A stretch of DNA of 64,000 bases. Source: Ancylobacter pratisalsi (lineage in GTDB: Bacteria > Pseudomonadota > Alphaproteobacteria > Rhizobiales > Xanthobacteraceae). Of this stretch, positions 54,623 through 63,814 are shown one piece after another. The stretch covers positions 3,592,001 to 3,656,000 of the forward strand of contig NZ_CP048630.1 of the NCBI RefSeq assembly GCF_010669125.1, given 5' to 3'. Each line of letters starts with the position of its first letter. Position 1 is the first letter of the stretch. The translations under genes were made by a program, and so were the position numbers. The notes beneath the pieces are model-generated. The model was not told where the DNA came from, made no database searches, and saw only the letters and a list, made by a program, of their open reading frames with translations.

Positions 54623-56118
54623 AGACGACCATCGTCAACTGCCATGCCCTCATCGGCGAGAATGCGGTGCCCGCGCCCGAGCGGGTCGACATCGCGATCG
54701 ACGGCCGGGTCATCACCGAGATCCGTCCCCATGGTGCCCGCGAGCCCGAAGGCACGGTGATCGACGGGCGCGAGCTGCTGATCGCGGCGGGCCTCATCAA
54801 TGGCCACCATCACAGCCATGAGGGCTTCTACAAGGGCCGCAAGGACAACCTGCCGCTCGAGCTGTGGATGAACTATGTCCGCCCGCTGAAGCCCATCGAG
54901 ATGAGCCCGCGCGACATCTATCTGCGCACCATGATCGGGGCCATCGAGGCGGTGCGCAGCGGCACCACCACGCTGTGCGACGACACCAACCAGAGCCCGC
55001 GTATCCGGCCCGACCATGTCGAGCAGGTGTTCCAGGCCTATGAGGACATCGGCATCCGCGCCAATGTCGGCATCACCCTGTTCGACCGTCCGTTCTTCCG
55101 CGCCGTGCCCTTCGTCGACGAGGAGTTCCCCAAGGAACTGCTGGCCGAGCTCGACGGCACGCGGATGTATTCCGGCGCGGAACTGCTCGACTTCGTGCGC
55201 GGCCTCGCCCGCACCCGCCATCCCTCCACCAACCGCGTCGCCTACATGGCCGCCCCCTCCGCGCCGCAGCGCTGCACGGAAGAGTTCCTGCTCGACGTGC
55301 GCCGCATGGCGGACGATTTCGACCTGCCCTTGATGATCCATGTGCAGGAAACCCGCATGCAGGTGGTCACCGGCCAGCTGTTCTACGGCTCGACCATGAT
55401 CGAGTATCTCGACCGCATCGGCTTCATGAAGCCCAAGACCGCGTTCATTCACGGCATCTGGCTGAACCCGCGCGAGATCGAGATCCTCGCCCGCACCGGC
55501 GTCACCATCCAGCACAACCCGCCGTCCAACCTCAAGGTCGGCTCCGGCCTCGCCCCGGTGCGCGCGCTGCTCAAGGCGGGCGTGAATGTGAGCATGGGCA
55601 CGGATGGCTGCGGCTCGATCGAGGGCACCGACATGCAGAACGCGCTGTATCTGACCGCGCTGCTGCACAAGCTGCGCGGTGAGCATACCGACTGGGTCGG
55701 CGCCGAGGAGGCATTCTATGCCGCGACCATGGGCGGGGCGCGCGCGCTCGGCCGCGACAGGGAGCTGGGCGCGGTCGAGGCCGGGCGCATCGCCGATCTT
55801 GTCGGCTACCGGCTCGACAGCATTCCCTTCGCACCGCTGAACAACGCCCTGAACCAGCTGGTCTATTCAGCCTCCCGTGCCGAAGTCGATCTTGTCATGG
55901 TCGATGGCGAGGTGATCGAGCGCGGGGGCAAGCTGACCCGCATCGACGAGGCCGCGATCATCGACGAGATCCGCGAGGCCCACAGCCGTATCGAGCCGCA
56001 GCTCTCCGCCTCCGAGATCGATGTCGAGCGCATCTCGCCCCATTACGAGCGCATCTTCCGCCGCTGCCAGTGCATGGACATCGCGGCCGACACCTATCCC
56101 GCCCGCTTCAGCCATTGA
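54619..56118 (+). CDS. ATZ/TRZ-type amidohydrolase paired with GAF protein, plus arm
   Basis: A 499-residue metal-dependent hydrolase. Ligands are His63 and His65 (INGHHHSHEG), His241 and Glu244 (IHVQET), His278 (FIHGIWL) and Asp329 (MGTDGCG). It is a paralogue of the 500-residue minus-arm enzyme. The GTG start overlaps the DppF stop (GTGA), fixing the frame. It may deaminate or hydrolyse a compound brought in by the Dpp-like importer. Confidence 0.86.
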   Translation: MKTTIVNCHALIGENAVPAPERVDIAIDGRVITEIRPHGAREPEGTVIDGRELLIAAGLINGHHHSHEGFYKGRKDNLPLELWMNYVRPLKPIEMSPRDIYLRTMIGAIEAVRSGTTTLCDDTNQSPRIRPDHVEQVFQAYEDIGIRANVGITLFDRPFFRAVPFVDEEFPKELLAELDGTRMYSGAELLDFVRGLARTRHPSTNRVAYMAAPSAPQRCTEEFLLDVRRMADDFDLPLMIHVQETRMQVVTGQLFYGSTMIEYLDRIGFMKPKTAFIHGIWLNPREIEILARTGVTIQHNPPSNLKVGSGLAPVRALLKAGVNVSMGTDGCGSIEGTDMQNALYLTALLHKLRGEHTDWVGAEEAFYAATMGGARALGRDRELGAVEAGRIADLVGYRLDSIPFAPLNNALNQLVYSASRAEVDLVMVDGEVIERGGKLTRIDEAAIIDEIREAHSRIEPQLSASEIDVERISPHYERIFRRCQCMDIAADTYPARFSH

Positions 56119-56130
56119 GAAGAGACCCGG

Positions 56131-56721
56131 ATGACACGTCCTGCTGATTTCCACGCCCGCGCGATCGACGTGCTGCACGACGCCAACGAGGCGGCGTGGC
56201 GCGAGACCGACCCGGAAGAGGGCGTGCGCCATTTCACCAACGCCACGCGCGGCCTGCTCGGCGACCCCGACGCGCCTGCCCAGCCCGGCGCGCTGAAGCC
56301 CGGCGAAACGCAGTTCATCGTTTCCGCCTGCTTCTTCATCGCCCCCAGCCGCGACCACATGATCGTGTTCGCCGACAATTTCGGCCTCGGCCGCGCCCGC
56401 ATTTCGGTCACCGACAGCCGACCCGGCCACACGGTCCAGACCCGGCAGGCGGCGGTGGTGAAGAACACCGACGAGGACAAGATCTTCCGCCAGATCATCA
56501 AGACCGGCCGCGTGGGCTGCTCGATCTATGTGCCGGTGATGTGGAAGGGCGAGGTCATGGGCATGTTCAACACCGCCTCGCAGGCCCGCTACATGTATGA
56601 TGAGGAGGACATGAAGGTGCAGAAGCTGTTCGCGGCCTGCGCTGTCGCGGCCTGGATGGGGCTTGGAGGGCCCGAGCGGGTGGCGGAGGAGGCCGCCGGC
56701 CTCGGCCCCTGGCAGCCCTGA
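56131..56721 (+). CDS. Stand-alone GAF-domain protein, second copy
   Basis: A 196-residue protein with one GAF domain (about residues 45-180; TQFIVSACFFIAPSRDHMIVFADNFG, then GCSIYVPVMWKGEVMGMFNTAS). No output domain is present. It lies 12 bases after the amidohydrolase gene, with AGAAGAGA upstream. It is longer than the first copy and diverged from it, but the same amidohydrolase-GAF pairing recurs. The role is unknown. Confidence 0.8.
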   Translation: MTRPADFHARAIDVLHDANEAAWRETDPEEGVRHFTNATRGLLGDPDAPAQPGALKPGETQFIVSACFFIAPSRDHMIVFADNFGLGRARISVTDSRPGHTVQTRQAAVVKNTDEDKIFRQIIKTGRVGCSIYVPVMWKGEVMGMFNTASQARYMYDEEDMKVQKLFAACAVAAWMGLGGPERVAEEAAGLGPWQP

Positions 56722-56781
56722 CGTCCGCCTGAGCCCTATTCCCGGCCGGAACGTCCGGCCTTCGTGAGACGAGACCCGCGC

Positions 56782-58179
56782 ATGCCCGCCTTCGATACTG
56801 TGATCCGCAATGGCCGCATCGCGACCGCGTCCGACGTCTTCTCCTGCGATATCGGCATCCGGGAGGGGCGTATTGCCGCGCTCGGCACGGATCTCGGCGA
56901 CGCGGGCGAGGTGATCGACGCGGCGGGCAAATGGGTGCTGCCGGGCGGCATCGACAGCCATGTTCACATTGCCCAGCCCTCGGGCGAGGGCATCGTGATG
57001 GCGGACGACTTCGCCTCCGCCACCCGGTCAGCCGCCTATGGGGGCAATACCACGGTGCTGCCGTTCTGCCTTCAGGAAAACGGGCAGAGCCTGCGCGCGG
57101 CGCTGAAGGACTATCACGCCAAGGCCGAGGGCGAGTGTTACATCGACATCGCCTTCCACCTCATCATTTCCGACCCGACCGAGCAGGTGCTCGGGCAGGA
57201 ACTGCCGGCCCTGGTCGCCGATGGCTATCCTTCCTTCAAGGTCTTCATGACCTATGACGGGCTGGCGCTCTCCGACCGGCAGATGCTGGAAGTGATGGAG
57301 GTCGCCCGCCAGACCGGCGCGCTGGTGATGGTTCATGCCGAGAATTACGACATGATCCGCTTCCTCACCGACCGGCTGGAGCGCGAAGGCAGCACCGCGC
57401 CGCGCTTTCATGCCGCCTCGCGCCCGATCGTGGCCGAGAGCGAGGCAACTCACCGCGCGATCTCGCTCGCCGCGCTGTCGGAGGTGCCGCTGATGGTGGT
57501 CCACGTCTCCAATCGCGAGGCGATGGACGAGATCCGGCGCGCGCAGGCCAAGGGTTTGAGGGTGATGGGCGAGACCTGCCCGCAATATCTCGTGCTCACC
57601 GCCAAGGACCTCGACGGGCTGAACATGGAGGGCGCCAAATATGTCTGTTCGCCCCCGCCGCGCGACACCGAGAGCCAGATCGCCTGCTGGGAAGGCCTCC
57701 AGCAGGGCGTGTTTTCGGTGTTCTCCTCCGACCACTGCCCGTTCCGCTATGACGACCCGCAGGGCAAGCTCATTCCGAAGGGCCGCACCAGCTTCCGCTG
57801 GGTGCCGAACGGCATTCCCGGCGTCGCCGCGCGGCTGCCGATCCTGTTCTCCGAAGGCGTGATGAAGGGGCGGATCGACATCAACCGCTTCGTCGCCGTC
57901 ACCGCCACCAACCACGCCAAGATCTATGGCCTGTATCCGCGCAAGGGCACCATCGCGGTGGGCGCGGACGCCGATATCGCGATCTGGGATCCCGACATCC
58001 GCCAGACCCTGACCCATGATCAGCTCAAGGACGGCTCCGACTACACGCCCTATGAAGGCATCGAGATCACCGGCTGGCCGGTGCTGACCATGGTGCGCGG
58101 GCAGGTTGTGGTGCGCGAGGGCGCGCTCACCGGCGCCAGGGGCTTCGGCCGCCATCTGGAGCGGCGGCTGGGCGCCTGA
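56782..58179 (+). CDS. Dihydropyrimidinase/hydantoinase
   Basis: A 465-residue cyclic amidohydrolase. HxH is in GIDSHVHIAQPS. The Lys in SFKVFMTYDG (near residue 153) is the one usually carbamylated to bridge two zinc ions. VHAENYD and VHVSNREA supply further His, and SSDHCPF the Asp region. It opens dihydrouracil, hydantoin or similar rings. ATG 56782 follows a better fit than GTG 56764. Confidence 0.92.
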   Translation: MPAFDTVIRNGRIATASDVFSCDIGIREGRIAALGTDLGDAGEVIDAAGKWVLPGGIDSHVHIAQPSGEGIVMADDFASATRSAAYGGNTTVLPFCLQENGQSLRAALKDYHAKAEGECYIDIAFHLIISDPTEQVLGQELPALVADGYPSFKVFMTYDGLALSDRQMLEVMEVARQTGALVMVHAENYDMIRFLTDRLEREGSTAPRFHAASRPIVAESEATHRAISLAALSEVPLMVVHVSNREAMDEIRRAQAKGLRVMGETCPQYLVLTAKDLDGLNMEGAKYVCSPPPRDTESQIACWEGLQQGVFSVFSSDHCPFRYDDPQGKLIPKGRTSFRWVPNGIPGVAARLPILFSEGVMKGRIDINRFVAVTATNHAKIYGLYPRKGTIAVGADADIAIWDPDIRQTLTHDQLKDGSDYTPYEGIEITGWPVLTMVRGQVVVREGALTGARGFGRHLERRLGA

Positions 58180-58209
58180 CGCCCTCTCCTTCGCGGGCGG
58201 CGCGGGCCC

Positions 58210-59946
58210 TCAGCTCGGGGCGGGAACACGCTCCATCAGCCAGGCGGGCTCAGCCGCGCAGAACGTCCCCTCGCACGCCGCCTCGACGCAGTGCGCGAGG
58301 CTGCCCAGAAACACCCGGCGGCCGGAAATGCCGGGGCCGTAATGGGCATATTTGCCGGAACTCGTGAGAATGGCGCGGGCCTCAAGGGGGATGATTGGCT
58401 CGGTGATCATGCACCAGCAGATGTCGTTGAGGATCTGGACGCCGAAGCGCTCCAGCGCGTCGATGATCCCTTCCGCCTGCGCGCGGGCGTGCACGTCGCG
58501 CCCGCAGGTCACGATCAGCGCCACGTCGCGGTGACGCTGCCGGCCCTCGCAGAGCGCGGCCAGCTGCTTCAGCTCATTGAACGAGAAATGCGGATTGCCC
58601 AGCGAAACGAGGTCGATCCGGTTTTCGGGAGCTTCCCCGTTGAGCTGATGCCAGGTGGCGCGCAGATCGCTGAGCGGCACCGCGATCTCGGGCAGCATTG
58701 CCGCCCCGGCGAGCGCAGGGCCGCCCGCGCGCGCTTCGGGAGTGATCCCGGCGATGTGGAACATCGGCGCGCCCGATGTGGTGGCGAAGGCGGCGGCGAA
58801 GGATTTCAGGTCGTCCTCGCTCACCACCGCGTCCTCCAGCCCGAGGATCAGCGGAATGCGGTCCGCCGCCAGTTCGCCGACATGGTGGCCCAGCAGCGGG
58901 AAGAAGGCATCGTCGGGGTCCGCCACCGGCGCAACCCGTATCGCCAGCGAAGGCAGCCGCCCGGCGTCGAGATGACAGCCGGCCAGCGGCGCGCGGCCGG
59001 TGAGGGCAATGCAGATATCGAGATAGTCGGGATACTTCATGGTGCGGGCGCCGAGCACGCTGTTGGCGTAGGCGACGGCGTTGGATTCCGCCCACACGAT
59101 CTGCTCGCCAAGGCGCGGCGGCGCGTCGAGCAGATAGGGGGCGCAGGTGAAGCTCGGCCGTGCGCCCATGTCGACATAGGCCTGCGCCAGCTTCCAGGCC
59201 GGTTCGCCGAAATCCGGCGCGATGCCCTGCGCGCGCCAGCGCTGGCCGTCGACGGAGATCGCGTTCAGGGTGGTCGGCACCCGCACCGTGCCGCCCAGAT
59301 CGCGCAGGGTCTGGGCGAAGCGCAGGCTGGCATCGCCGGTGTAGATGCAGCCGTCGATATGGGCGCGGGTGACATCGATCAGCGTGCGCGCGCCGTAGAG
59401 GGCGGCCATCTCGACCACGACCTCCATGGCGAACTGCGCGCCCCGGCCGTTCGCGCCCGCCAGCATCGCCCGGTCCGCCGCGTTCAGCTCCAGCGCGTGG
59501 CCGGGCCGCGCGGCCGCGCGCGGGCTGCGGGTGGGGGAGGGAGTGGTGAGAACCGTGTCGCCGGCGATCTCGGCGTGGGGGAGGCCGGCGAGGCGCTCCA
59601 TGTCCCCGGCGCCCAGCCGCAGCACCGGCACCGACCTTCCGAACATCTTGCCGGCGATGATGACGCCGAGCGTGATGATTTCCTCGTCGTCGCTGAACAC
59701 AAAGCCGGCCGGGCCCTTGCCGTTCATCAGCAGCTGCAGCGCGACGCTGCTGCCGGTGCAGGAGCCGCGACTGCCCGGCACCACGAGGATGGCGCCTTCG
59801 AGCGAGCGGCCGTGCAGGGGGTGATAGCGGTCGATGACGCGGCCGGTCTCGGGATCCACCCCGCCCCAGAAGGACAGCGGCACGGACGACGCGATCACCT
59901 CGCCGGCAGCATCGCCGCCCACGATCGACATACCCTTCAGCGGCAC
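58210..59946 (-). CDS. AcnX-type dehydratase, swivel and catalytic domains fused
   Basis: A 578-residue aconitase X protein. Residues 1 to about 135 are the small swivel domain (SIVGGDAAGEVIASSVPLSFWGGVDPETG, then LVVPGSRGSCTGS). The rest is the large catalytic domain (LNAADRAMLAGANGRGAQFAMEVV, ending TSSGKYAHYGPGISGRRVFLGSL). Fused members include cis-3-hydroxy-L-proline dehydratases with an Fe-S cluster. Start is GTG 59946; ATG 59931 is possible. It converges on the dihydropyrimidinase gene. Confidence 0.85.
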   Translation of the reverse strand: MPLKGMSIVGGDAAGEVIASSVPLSFWGGVDPETGRVIDRYHPLHGRSLEGAILVVPGSRGSCTGSSVALQLLMNGKGPAGFVFSDDEEIITLGVIIAGKMFGRSVPVLRLGAGDMERLAGLPHAEIAGDTVLTTPSPTRSPRAAARPGHALELNAADRAMLAGANGRGAQFAMEVVVEMAALYGARTLIDVTRAHIDGCIYTGDASLRFAQTLRDLGGTVRVPTTLNAISVDGQRWRAQGIAPDFGEPAWKLAQAYVDMGARPSFTCAPYLLDAPPRLGEQIVWAESNAVAYANSVLGARTMKYPDYLDICIALTGRAPLAGCHLDAGRLPSLAIRVAPVADPDDAFFPLLGHHVGELAADRIPLILGLEDAVVSEDDLKSFAAAFATTSGAPMFHIAGITPEARAGGPALAGAAMLPEIAVPLSDLRATWHQLNGEAPENRIDLVSLGNPHFSFNELKQLAALCEGRQRHRDVALIVTCGRDVHARAQAEGIIDALERFGVQILNDICWCMITEPIIPLEARAILTSSGKYAHYGPGISGRRVFLGSLAHCVEAACEGTFCAAEPAWLMERVPAPS

Positions 59947-59973
59947 GATGGAATTCTCCCGGTTGCGGCGCCG

Positions 59974-59979
59974 ACTATA
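59974..59979 (-). promoter_or_regulatory. Putative -10 box of the AcnX gene
   Basis: TATAGT on the minus strand lies 28 bases before the GTG start. No strong -35 box is seen at the usual distance, so confidence is low. Confidence 0.35.
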
Positions 59980-60041
59980 GCCGCTAATGCCGTCCGGGGA
60001 ATTGCCGTGGCGAGGGCGTGAAGGGCGTTTTGCTCACGGGA

Positions 60042-60764
60042 TCACTGCCCGGCAGCGGCGCTCCCGGCGACCAGCACGGGCTTGTCGCGATAGAGCGCGG
60101 GATAGAGCCGCTTCAGGTTCTCGATCTTCGGCAGGTCGTTGATGACGATGTAGGGATAGGTCGGATTCCGCGTCAGGAAGTCCTGATGATAGGCCTCGGC
60201 AGGGTAGAATGACTGGCCCGGCTCGATGCGGGTGACGATCCGGGCGTCGAACAGCTTCGCCTTGCCGAGCTGGTCGATATAGGCCTTCGCGATGCGCGCC
60301 TGCGCGTCCGTGGAGGGAAATACCGCCGAGCGGTACTGCGTGCCCCGGTCCGGCCCCTGCCGGTTGAGCTGGGTGGGGTCATGGGCAACGGAAAAATAGA
60401 TCTGCAGGATCTGCCCGTAGCTCACCTTGCGCGGATCGAAGGTGACCTTGACCGATTCCGCGTGTCCGGTGCTGCCGTAGCTCACCTTGTTGTAGGTCGC
60501 GCTGTCCTTGTCGCCGCCGGCATAGCCGGAGACGGCGCTGGTCACGCCATCGACGTGCTGAAACACCCCCTGCACCCCCCAGAAGCACCCTCCGGCCAGC
60601 ACGGCGACCTCGCTGCCGGCCGAACTCGTCTCGTCCAGTGCCGGCGGGGGAAGGGCGATGCCCTCCTGCGCGAGGGCGGGTGCGGCAAGGGCCAGCCCCG
60701 CGAGCACGAGCAGAGCGCCACCGGCGCGCCGGAGCGCGGGGAAGGGCATGGAAACGGATGTCAT
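60042..60764 (-). CDS. msrA: Exported peptide methionine (S)-S-oxide reductase MsrA
   Basis: A 240-residue MsrA with a signal peptide (ending near ALAQE, about residue 34), so it should repair methionine sulfoxide in the periplasm. The catalytic GCFWG is near residue 59; GYAGG and the GRGTQYRS-like DRGTQYRSAVF follow. ATG 60764 has GGAGAG upstream. It lies 82 bases behind msrB on the same strand. Confidence 0.92.
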   Translation of the reverse strand: MTSVSMPFPALRRAGGALLVLAGLALAAPALAQEGIALPPPALDETSSAGSEVAVLAGGCFWGVQGVFQHVDGVTSAVSGYAGGDKDSATYNKVSYGSTGHAESVKVTFDPRKVSYGQILQIYFSVAHDPTQLNRQGPDRGTQYRSAVFPSTDAQARIAKAYIDQLGKAKLFDARIVTRIEPGQSFYPAEAYHQDFLTRNPTYPYIVINDLPKIENLKRLYPALYRDKPVLVAGSAAAGQ

Positions 60765-60846
60765 CGTGTCTCTCCGAGGTTCAGCCGAAGACGAGGCCAT
60801 GGGAGGCAGGGCAAGCAAGGCATTTCGGAACGGCGGCGCGAGGCCG

Positions 60847-61353
60847 TCAGGCCGTCGCCGGCGCGAAGCTCAGGGCGACGCCGTTCATGCAGTAGCGCAG
60901 CCCGGTCGGCTTCGGCCCGTCGGGAAAGACATGGCCCAGATGCCCGCCGCACTGGGCGCAGTGCACCGCGGTGCGTGTCATGCCCCAGCCGCCGTCGCGC
61001 GTTTCTCCCACCGCTCCGAGCAGCGGGGCCCAGAAGCTCGGCCAGCCGGTGCCGCTGTCGAACTTGGTGGACGAGGCGAACAGCGCGTTGTCGCAGCCGG
61101 CGCAGGCGAAGGTGCCGCGCCGGTGCTCGTCGTTGAGAGGGCTGGAAAACGGGCGCTCGGTGCCATCCCGCCGCAGCACCGCGTATTGCTGCGGCGTCAG
61201 GCGCTCGCGCCATTGCGCATCGGACAGCGAGACGGGAAACGGCTCCGCCTTCGCGGCTCGGGCGGTGTCGGTGGAGGAAAGATCGAGCGCGGCAAGCCCG
61301 GCGGCACCGAGGCCGGCCGTGCCGTACAGCAGGGCAAGACGTCGTGTCAGCAT
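60847..61353 (-). CDS. msrB: Exported peptide methionine (R)-S-oxide reductase MsrB
   Basis: A 168-residue MsrB with an N-terminal signal region ([25 protein letters not shown]; the RR suggests Tat as an option). Zinc cysteines are CAGC and CAQC, and the catalytic Cys is in GLRYCMNG. The usual NS after the Cys is NG here. ATG 61353 has GAAGGAG upstream. With MsrA it forms a periplasmic methionine repair pair. Confidence 0.92.
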   Translation of the reverse strand: MLTRRLALLYGTAGLGAAGLAALDLSSTDTARAAKAEPFPVSLSDAQWRERLTPQQYAVLRRDGTERPFSSPLNDEHRRGTFACAGCDNALFASSTKFDSGTGWPSFWAPLLGAVGETRDGGWGMTRTAVHCAQCGGHLGHVFPDGPKPTGLRYCMNGVALSFAPATA

Positions 61354-61712
61354 GTGCGTGGCTCCTTCGGTCCTGGCCGCCCTGTGCGCCGGCGGCATCC
61401 ATTCCTACGTTTCTTCGCTGCGTTGGGGTCAAATGTTACACTGTCCCCCTCACATCGCGTTGCCCGCGCCACGGATCTCCCGATCCCGGCGACACGGGCA
61501 GGGACACGGGCGGGGATAGGGGAAGGACGCTCCGGCCGGCCCGGCTATTCCACCCGACCCGCGTTTTTTCGTCCGCCATGGCGTGGCCCGGCGCCGAAAA
61601 GGCGCGTCGATCTGGGAAAAAGGCGCCGCCATGGGGAATAAAATCGGCGGGTCTGGTGTCTTGCCTGTTCGGGCGCGGTGCTTCCGGAAGCGTGCCCGCC
61701 TGGGGAATTGCC
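61354..61712. other. Divergent region between msrB and the sigma factor gene
   Basis: This 359-base gap holds an ECF-like promoter for msrBA on the minus strand (61414-61439). On the plus strand I saw no matching GTAAC-type box for the sigma gene. The remainder is GC-rich with repeated CGG and GGG tracts and no gene that can be supported. Confidence 0.6.
61414..61439 (-). promoter_or_regulatory. ECF-type promoter for msrBA
   Basis: On the minus strand GTAACA (61439-61434) is followed after exactly 16 bases by CGAA (61417-61414). This is one mismatch from GTAACC-N16-CGAA, which I recall as the pattern of Caulobacter SigF promoters. The start of transcription would be about 50-55 bases before msrB. 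Confidence 0.6.
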
Positions 61713-62243
61713 ATGACCATTGAAATGGTCCGCGCCATCGAACCGCTGATACCCGCGCTGAGGCGCTATGCGCGCGCCCTGCTGGCAAACCGGGCGGATG
61801 CCGACGATCTGGTGCAGGACTGTCTGGAGCGCGCGGTCAGCCGCTGGCACCAGCGCCGGCCGGACAGCGAGCCGCGCCCGTGGCTGTTTGCGATCCTGCA
61901 CAACCTCGCCATGACCCGGCTACGCCGCGCCTCCTCGCGCCCGCGATCCGCTTCCATCGACGAGACCGGCGAGCTGGAATTCGCCCGCCCGGCCACGCAG
62001 GAAGACGCGCTGCGCCACGCCGAGCTTCTGCGCGCGCTGGCACAGCTGCCGGAAGACCAGCGCGCCGTGCTGCTGCTGGTCGCCGTGGAGGAACTGTCCT
62101 ACGCCGAAGCCGCGACCGCGCTGGACATTCCCATCGGCACGGTGATGTCCCGGCTGTCGCGCGCGCGTGCGCGCCTGCACACGCTGCTATCGGCCGAGCC
62201 GGCGCGCGCACCCGTAAGCCCGCCCCTGCGGAGAGTGAAATGA
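61713..62243 (+). CDS. ECF-family RNA polymerase sigma factor
   Basis: A 176-residue sigma factor with region 2 (IPALRRYARALLANRADADDLVQDCLERAV) and region 4 (LAQLPEDQRAVLLLVAVEELSYAEAATALDIPIGTVMSRLSRARARL). No other domain is present. ATG 61713. Its stop overlaps the anti-sigma start (ATGA). It lies divergent from msrBA and is the likely user of the promoter at 61414-61439. Confidence 0.92.
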   Translation: MTIEMVRAIEPLIPALRRYARALLANRADADDLVQDCLERAVSRWHQRRPDSEPRPWLFAILHNLAMTRLRRASSRPRSASIDETGELEFARPATQEDALRHAELLRALAQLPEDQRAVLLLVAVEELSYAEAATALDIPIGTVMSRLSRARARLHTLLSAEPARAPVSPPLRRVK

Positions 62244-63031
62244 CCCGGCGCCCGATCACCGAAGACGATCTCAACGCCCATGTCGACGACAGGCTGCCGG
62301 GCGAACGGCGCGCGGAGGTCGACGCCTATCTGGGCGCGCACCCGGAAGCGTCGGCGCGCCTCGCGGCCTATCGCACGGAGCGGGACCTGCTGCGCGGCGC
62401 CCTTGCCCCGATCGCCGACGAGCCGCTGCCGCCCGAGCTGGACCTTGTGCGCATGATCGAGCGTCGCCGTCCGGCGGGCGTGCCGCGCTGGGCAATGGCT
62501 GCCGCCGCCGTGTTTCTCGTCGCCCTGGGCGGTGCGGGCGGCTGGAGCCTAAGGCAGATGCAGGAGGGCCCGCGCATGGCGGGTGCCGCCGGGCTTGAGA
62601 CGCTCGGCCGGGAGGCCGCCGCGAGCTACGCCGTCTACGCGCCCGATCATATGCGGCCGGTGGAAATCCGCGCCCAGGATCGCGACAAGCTGCTGGCGTG
62701 GATTTCCCAGCGGGTAGGGCGTCCGCTGGCGATCCCCGATCTTGCCGACGCCGGCTACCGGCTTATGGGCGGACGGGTGGTGGCGACCGAGCATGGCCCG
62801 GCGGCGCTGTTCATGTATGACGATGACAAGGGCACGCGGCTGGTGGTGCTGGCGCGGCCGATGGCCAGTTCCACGCCGGGCGCGCCGATGACCGCGCATG
62901 CGGGCGGCGGAATCAACGGGTTCAGCTGGAGCGATGATGGGCTGGGCTTCAGCCTCGTTGGCGCGGCCGCGCCGGAAACACTGCATCCGCTTGCCGATGA
63001 GGCGCGCCGGCAGTTGCGCGGGGCAGCCTGA
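62240..63031 (+). CDS. Membrane anti-sigma factor
   Basis: A 263-residue protein: cytoplasmic N-terminus (DDLNAHVDDRLPGERRAEVDAYLGAHPEA, the usual anti-sigma helix start), one membrane segment near residues 85-102 and a periplasmic C-terminal domain of about 150 residues. The N-terminal domain has no His-x3-Cys-x2-Cys zinc motif. It should hold the sigma factor until an envelope signal is sensed. Confidence 0.88.
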   Translation: MTRRPITEDDLNAHVDDRLPGERRAEVDAYLGAHPEASARLAAYRTERDLLRGALAPIADEPLPPELDLVRMIERRRPAGVPRWAMAAAAVFLVALGGAGGWSLRQMQEGPRMAGAAGLETLGREAAASYAVYAPDHMRPVEIRAQDRDKLLAWISQRVGRPLAIPDLADAGYRLMGGRVVATEHGPAALFMYDDDKGTRLVVLARPMASSTPGAPMTAHAGGGINGFSWSDDGLGFSLVGAAAPETLHPLADEARRQLRGAA

Positions 63032-63235
63032 CGCGCGGGCGCGCTGCACGCCGGACGGGCGGAAGGGCCGGGCCGGCGGACGTCCGTATGAAGGATGTAC
63101 CGCGAAGGGGCGCATGCGGCGGTGCCGCCAGGCGGCAGCCGGGCCATTTCTCAGGCACCTGCGCAAGCACCACCGGCGCGCCGGGTTTTACCGGGGCGCT
63201 CGGTGTGCTCGAACTCAGGCGGGCTGAAAGCCGTA

Positions 63236-63523
63236 CTACTTGTCGCTCATCGAAGGCGCAGGAGCCGACTGGCCGGGGCGCGGGGCGCGGGCCGGCATGG
63301 GCTTCTTCTTCGGCGCGGCGATCAGGCCGTCGCGGATCGCCTGCTTGCGGGCGGCCTTGCGGGCCCGACGAACAGCTTCGGCATCCTCGCGGTTGCGGCG
63401 CTCAGAGGGCTTCTCATAGGCGCGGCGGGCCTTCATTTCCCGGAACACGCCTTCCCGCTGCATCTTCTTCTTCAGCACTCTCAAGGCTTGGTCGACGTTA
63501 TTATCGCGAACGAGAACCTGCAA
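63236..63523 (-). CDS. rpsU: 30S ribosomal protein S21
   Basis: The protein begins [24 protein letters not shown] after its start codon, the S21 N-terminus, and has a basic Lys/Arg-rich middle with a Pro/Ala tail. The start that gives this N-terminus is TTG (63523-63521); GGAT lies seven to ten bases upstream. In-frame GTG 63538 would add five residues. With TTG the length is 95, longer than E. coli S21 (71), because of the C-terminal extension. Confidence 0.92.
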   Translation of the reverse strand: MQVLVRDNNVDQALRVLKKKMQREGVFREMKARRAYEKPSERRNREDAEAVRRARKAARKQAIRDGLIAAPKKKPMPARAPRPGQSAPAPSMSDK

Positions 63524-63540
63524 TTCGTATCCAATCACAT

Positions 63541-63560
63541 GCAGCCGGTTAGCAGGCTGC
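63541..63560 (-). promoter_or_regulatory. Hairpin in the rpsU leader
   Basis: GCAGCC (63541-63546) and GGCTGC (63555-63560) can pair across eight bases, 18 bases before the TTG start. It may affect translation. A TATATA-like -10 element for rpsU lies near 63600-63606. Confidence 0.35.
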
Positions 63561-63814
63561 CAATTCAAGATGTCTGTCGGAATTGACGGACATGGCGGTC
63601 TATATAGTCCCTTGACCGGAAATTGGAAGTCGATAAGCCCGGATAGGACATCATTCGGCGCGACCGCTCGGCCGTGGGTACAGTTCTTGCGGCGCCCGGT
63701 TCAACTTCAGGTCTTATTGGCTGAAAGCGGTTCTTTTGCAGCTCTTTTATTGGATGCCATAGGTACAGCGATGGTGTTCGCGCCCCACGCGTGCCGCCGT
63801 CCTATCGCGCGCCG

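Noticed and set aside
58291..60021. Long plus-strand frame over the AcnX gene
   Set aside because: AcnX on the minus strand matches a family end to end; the plus frame matches nothing.
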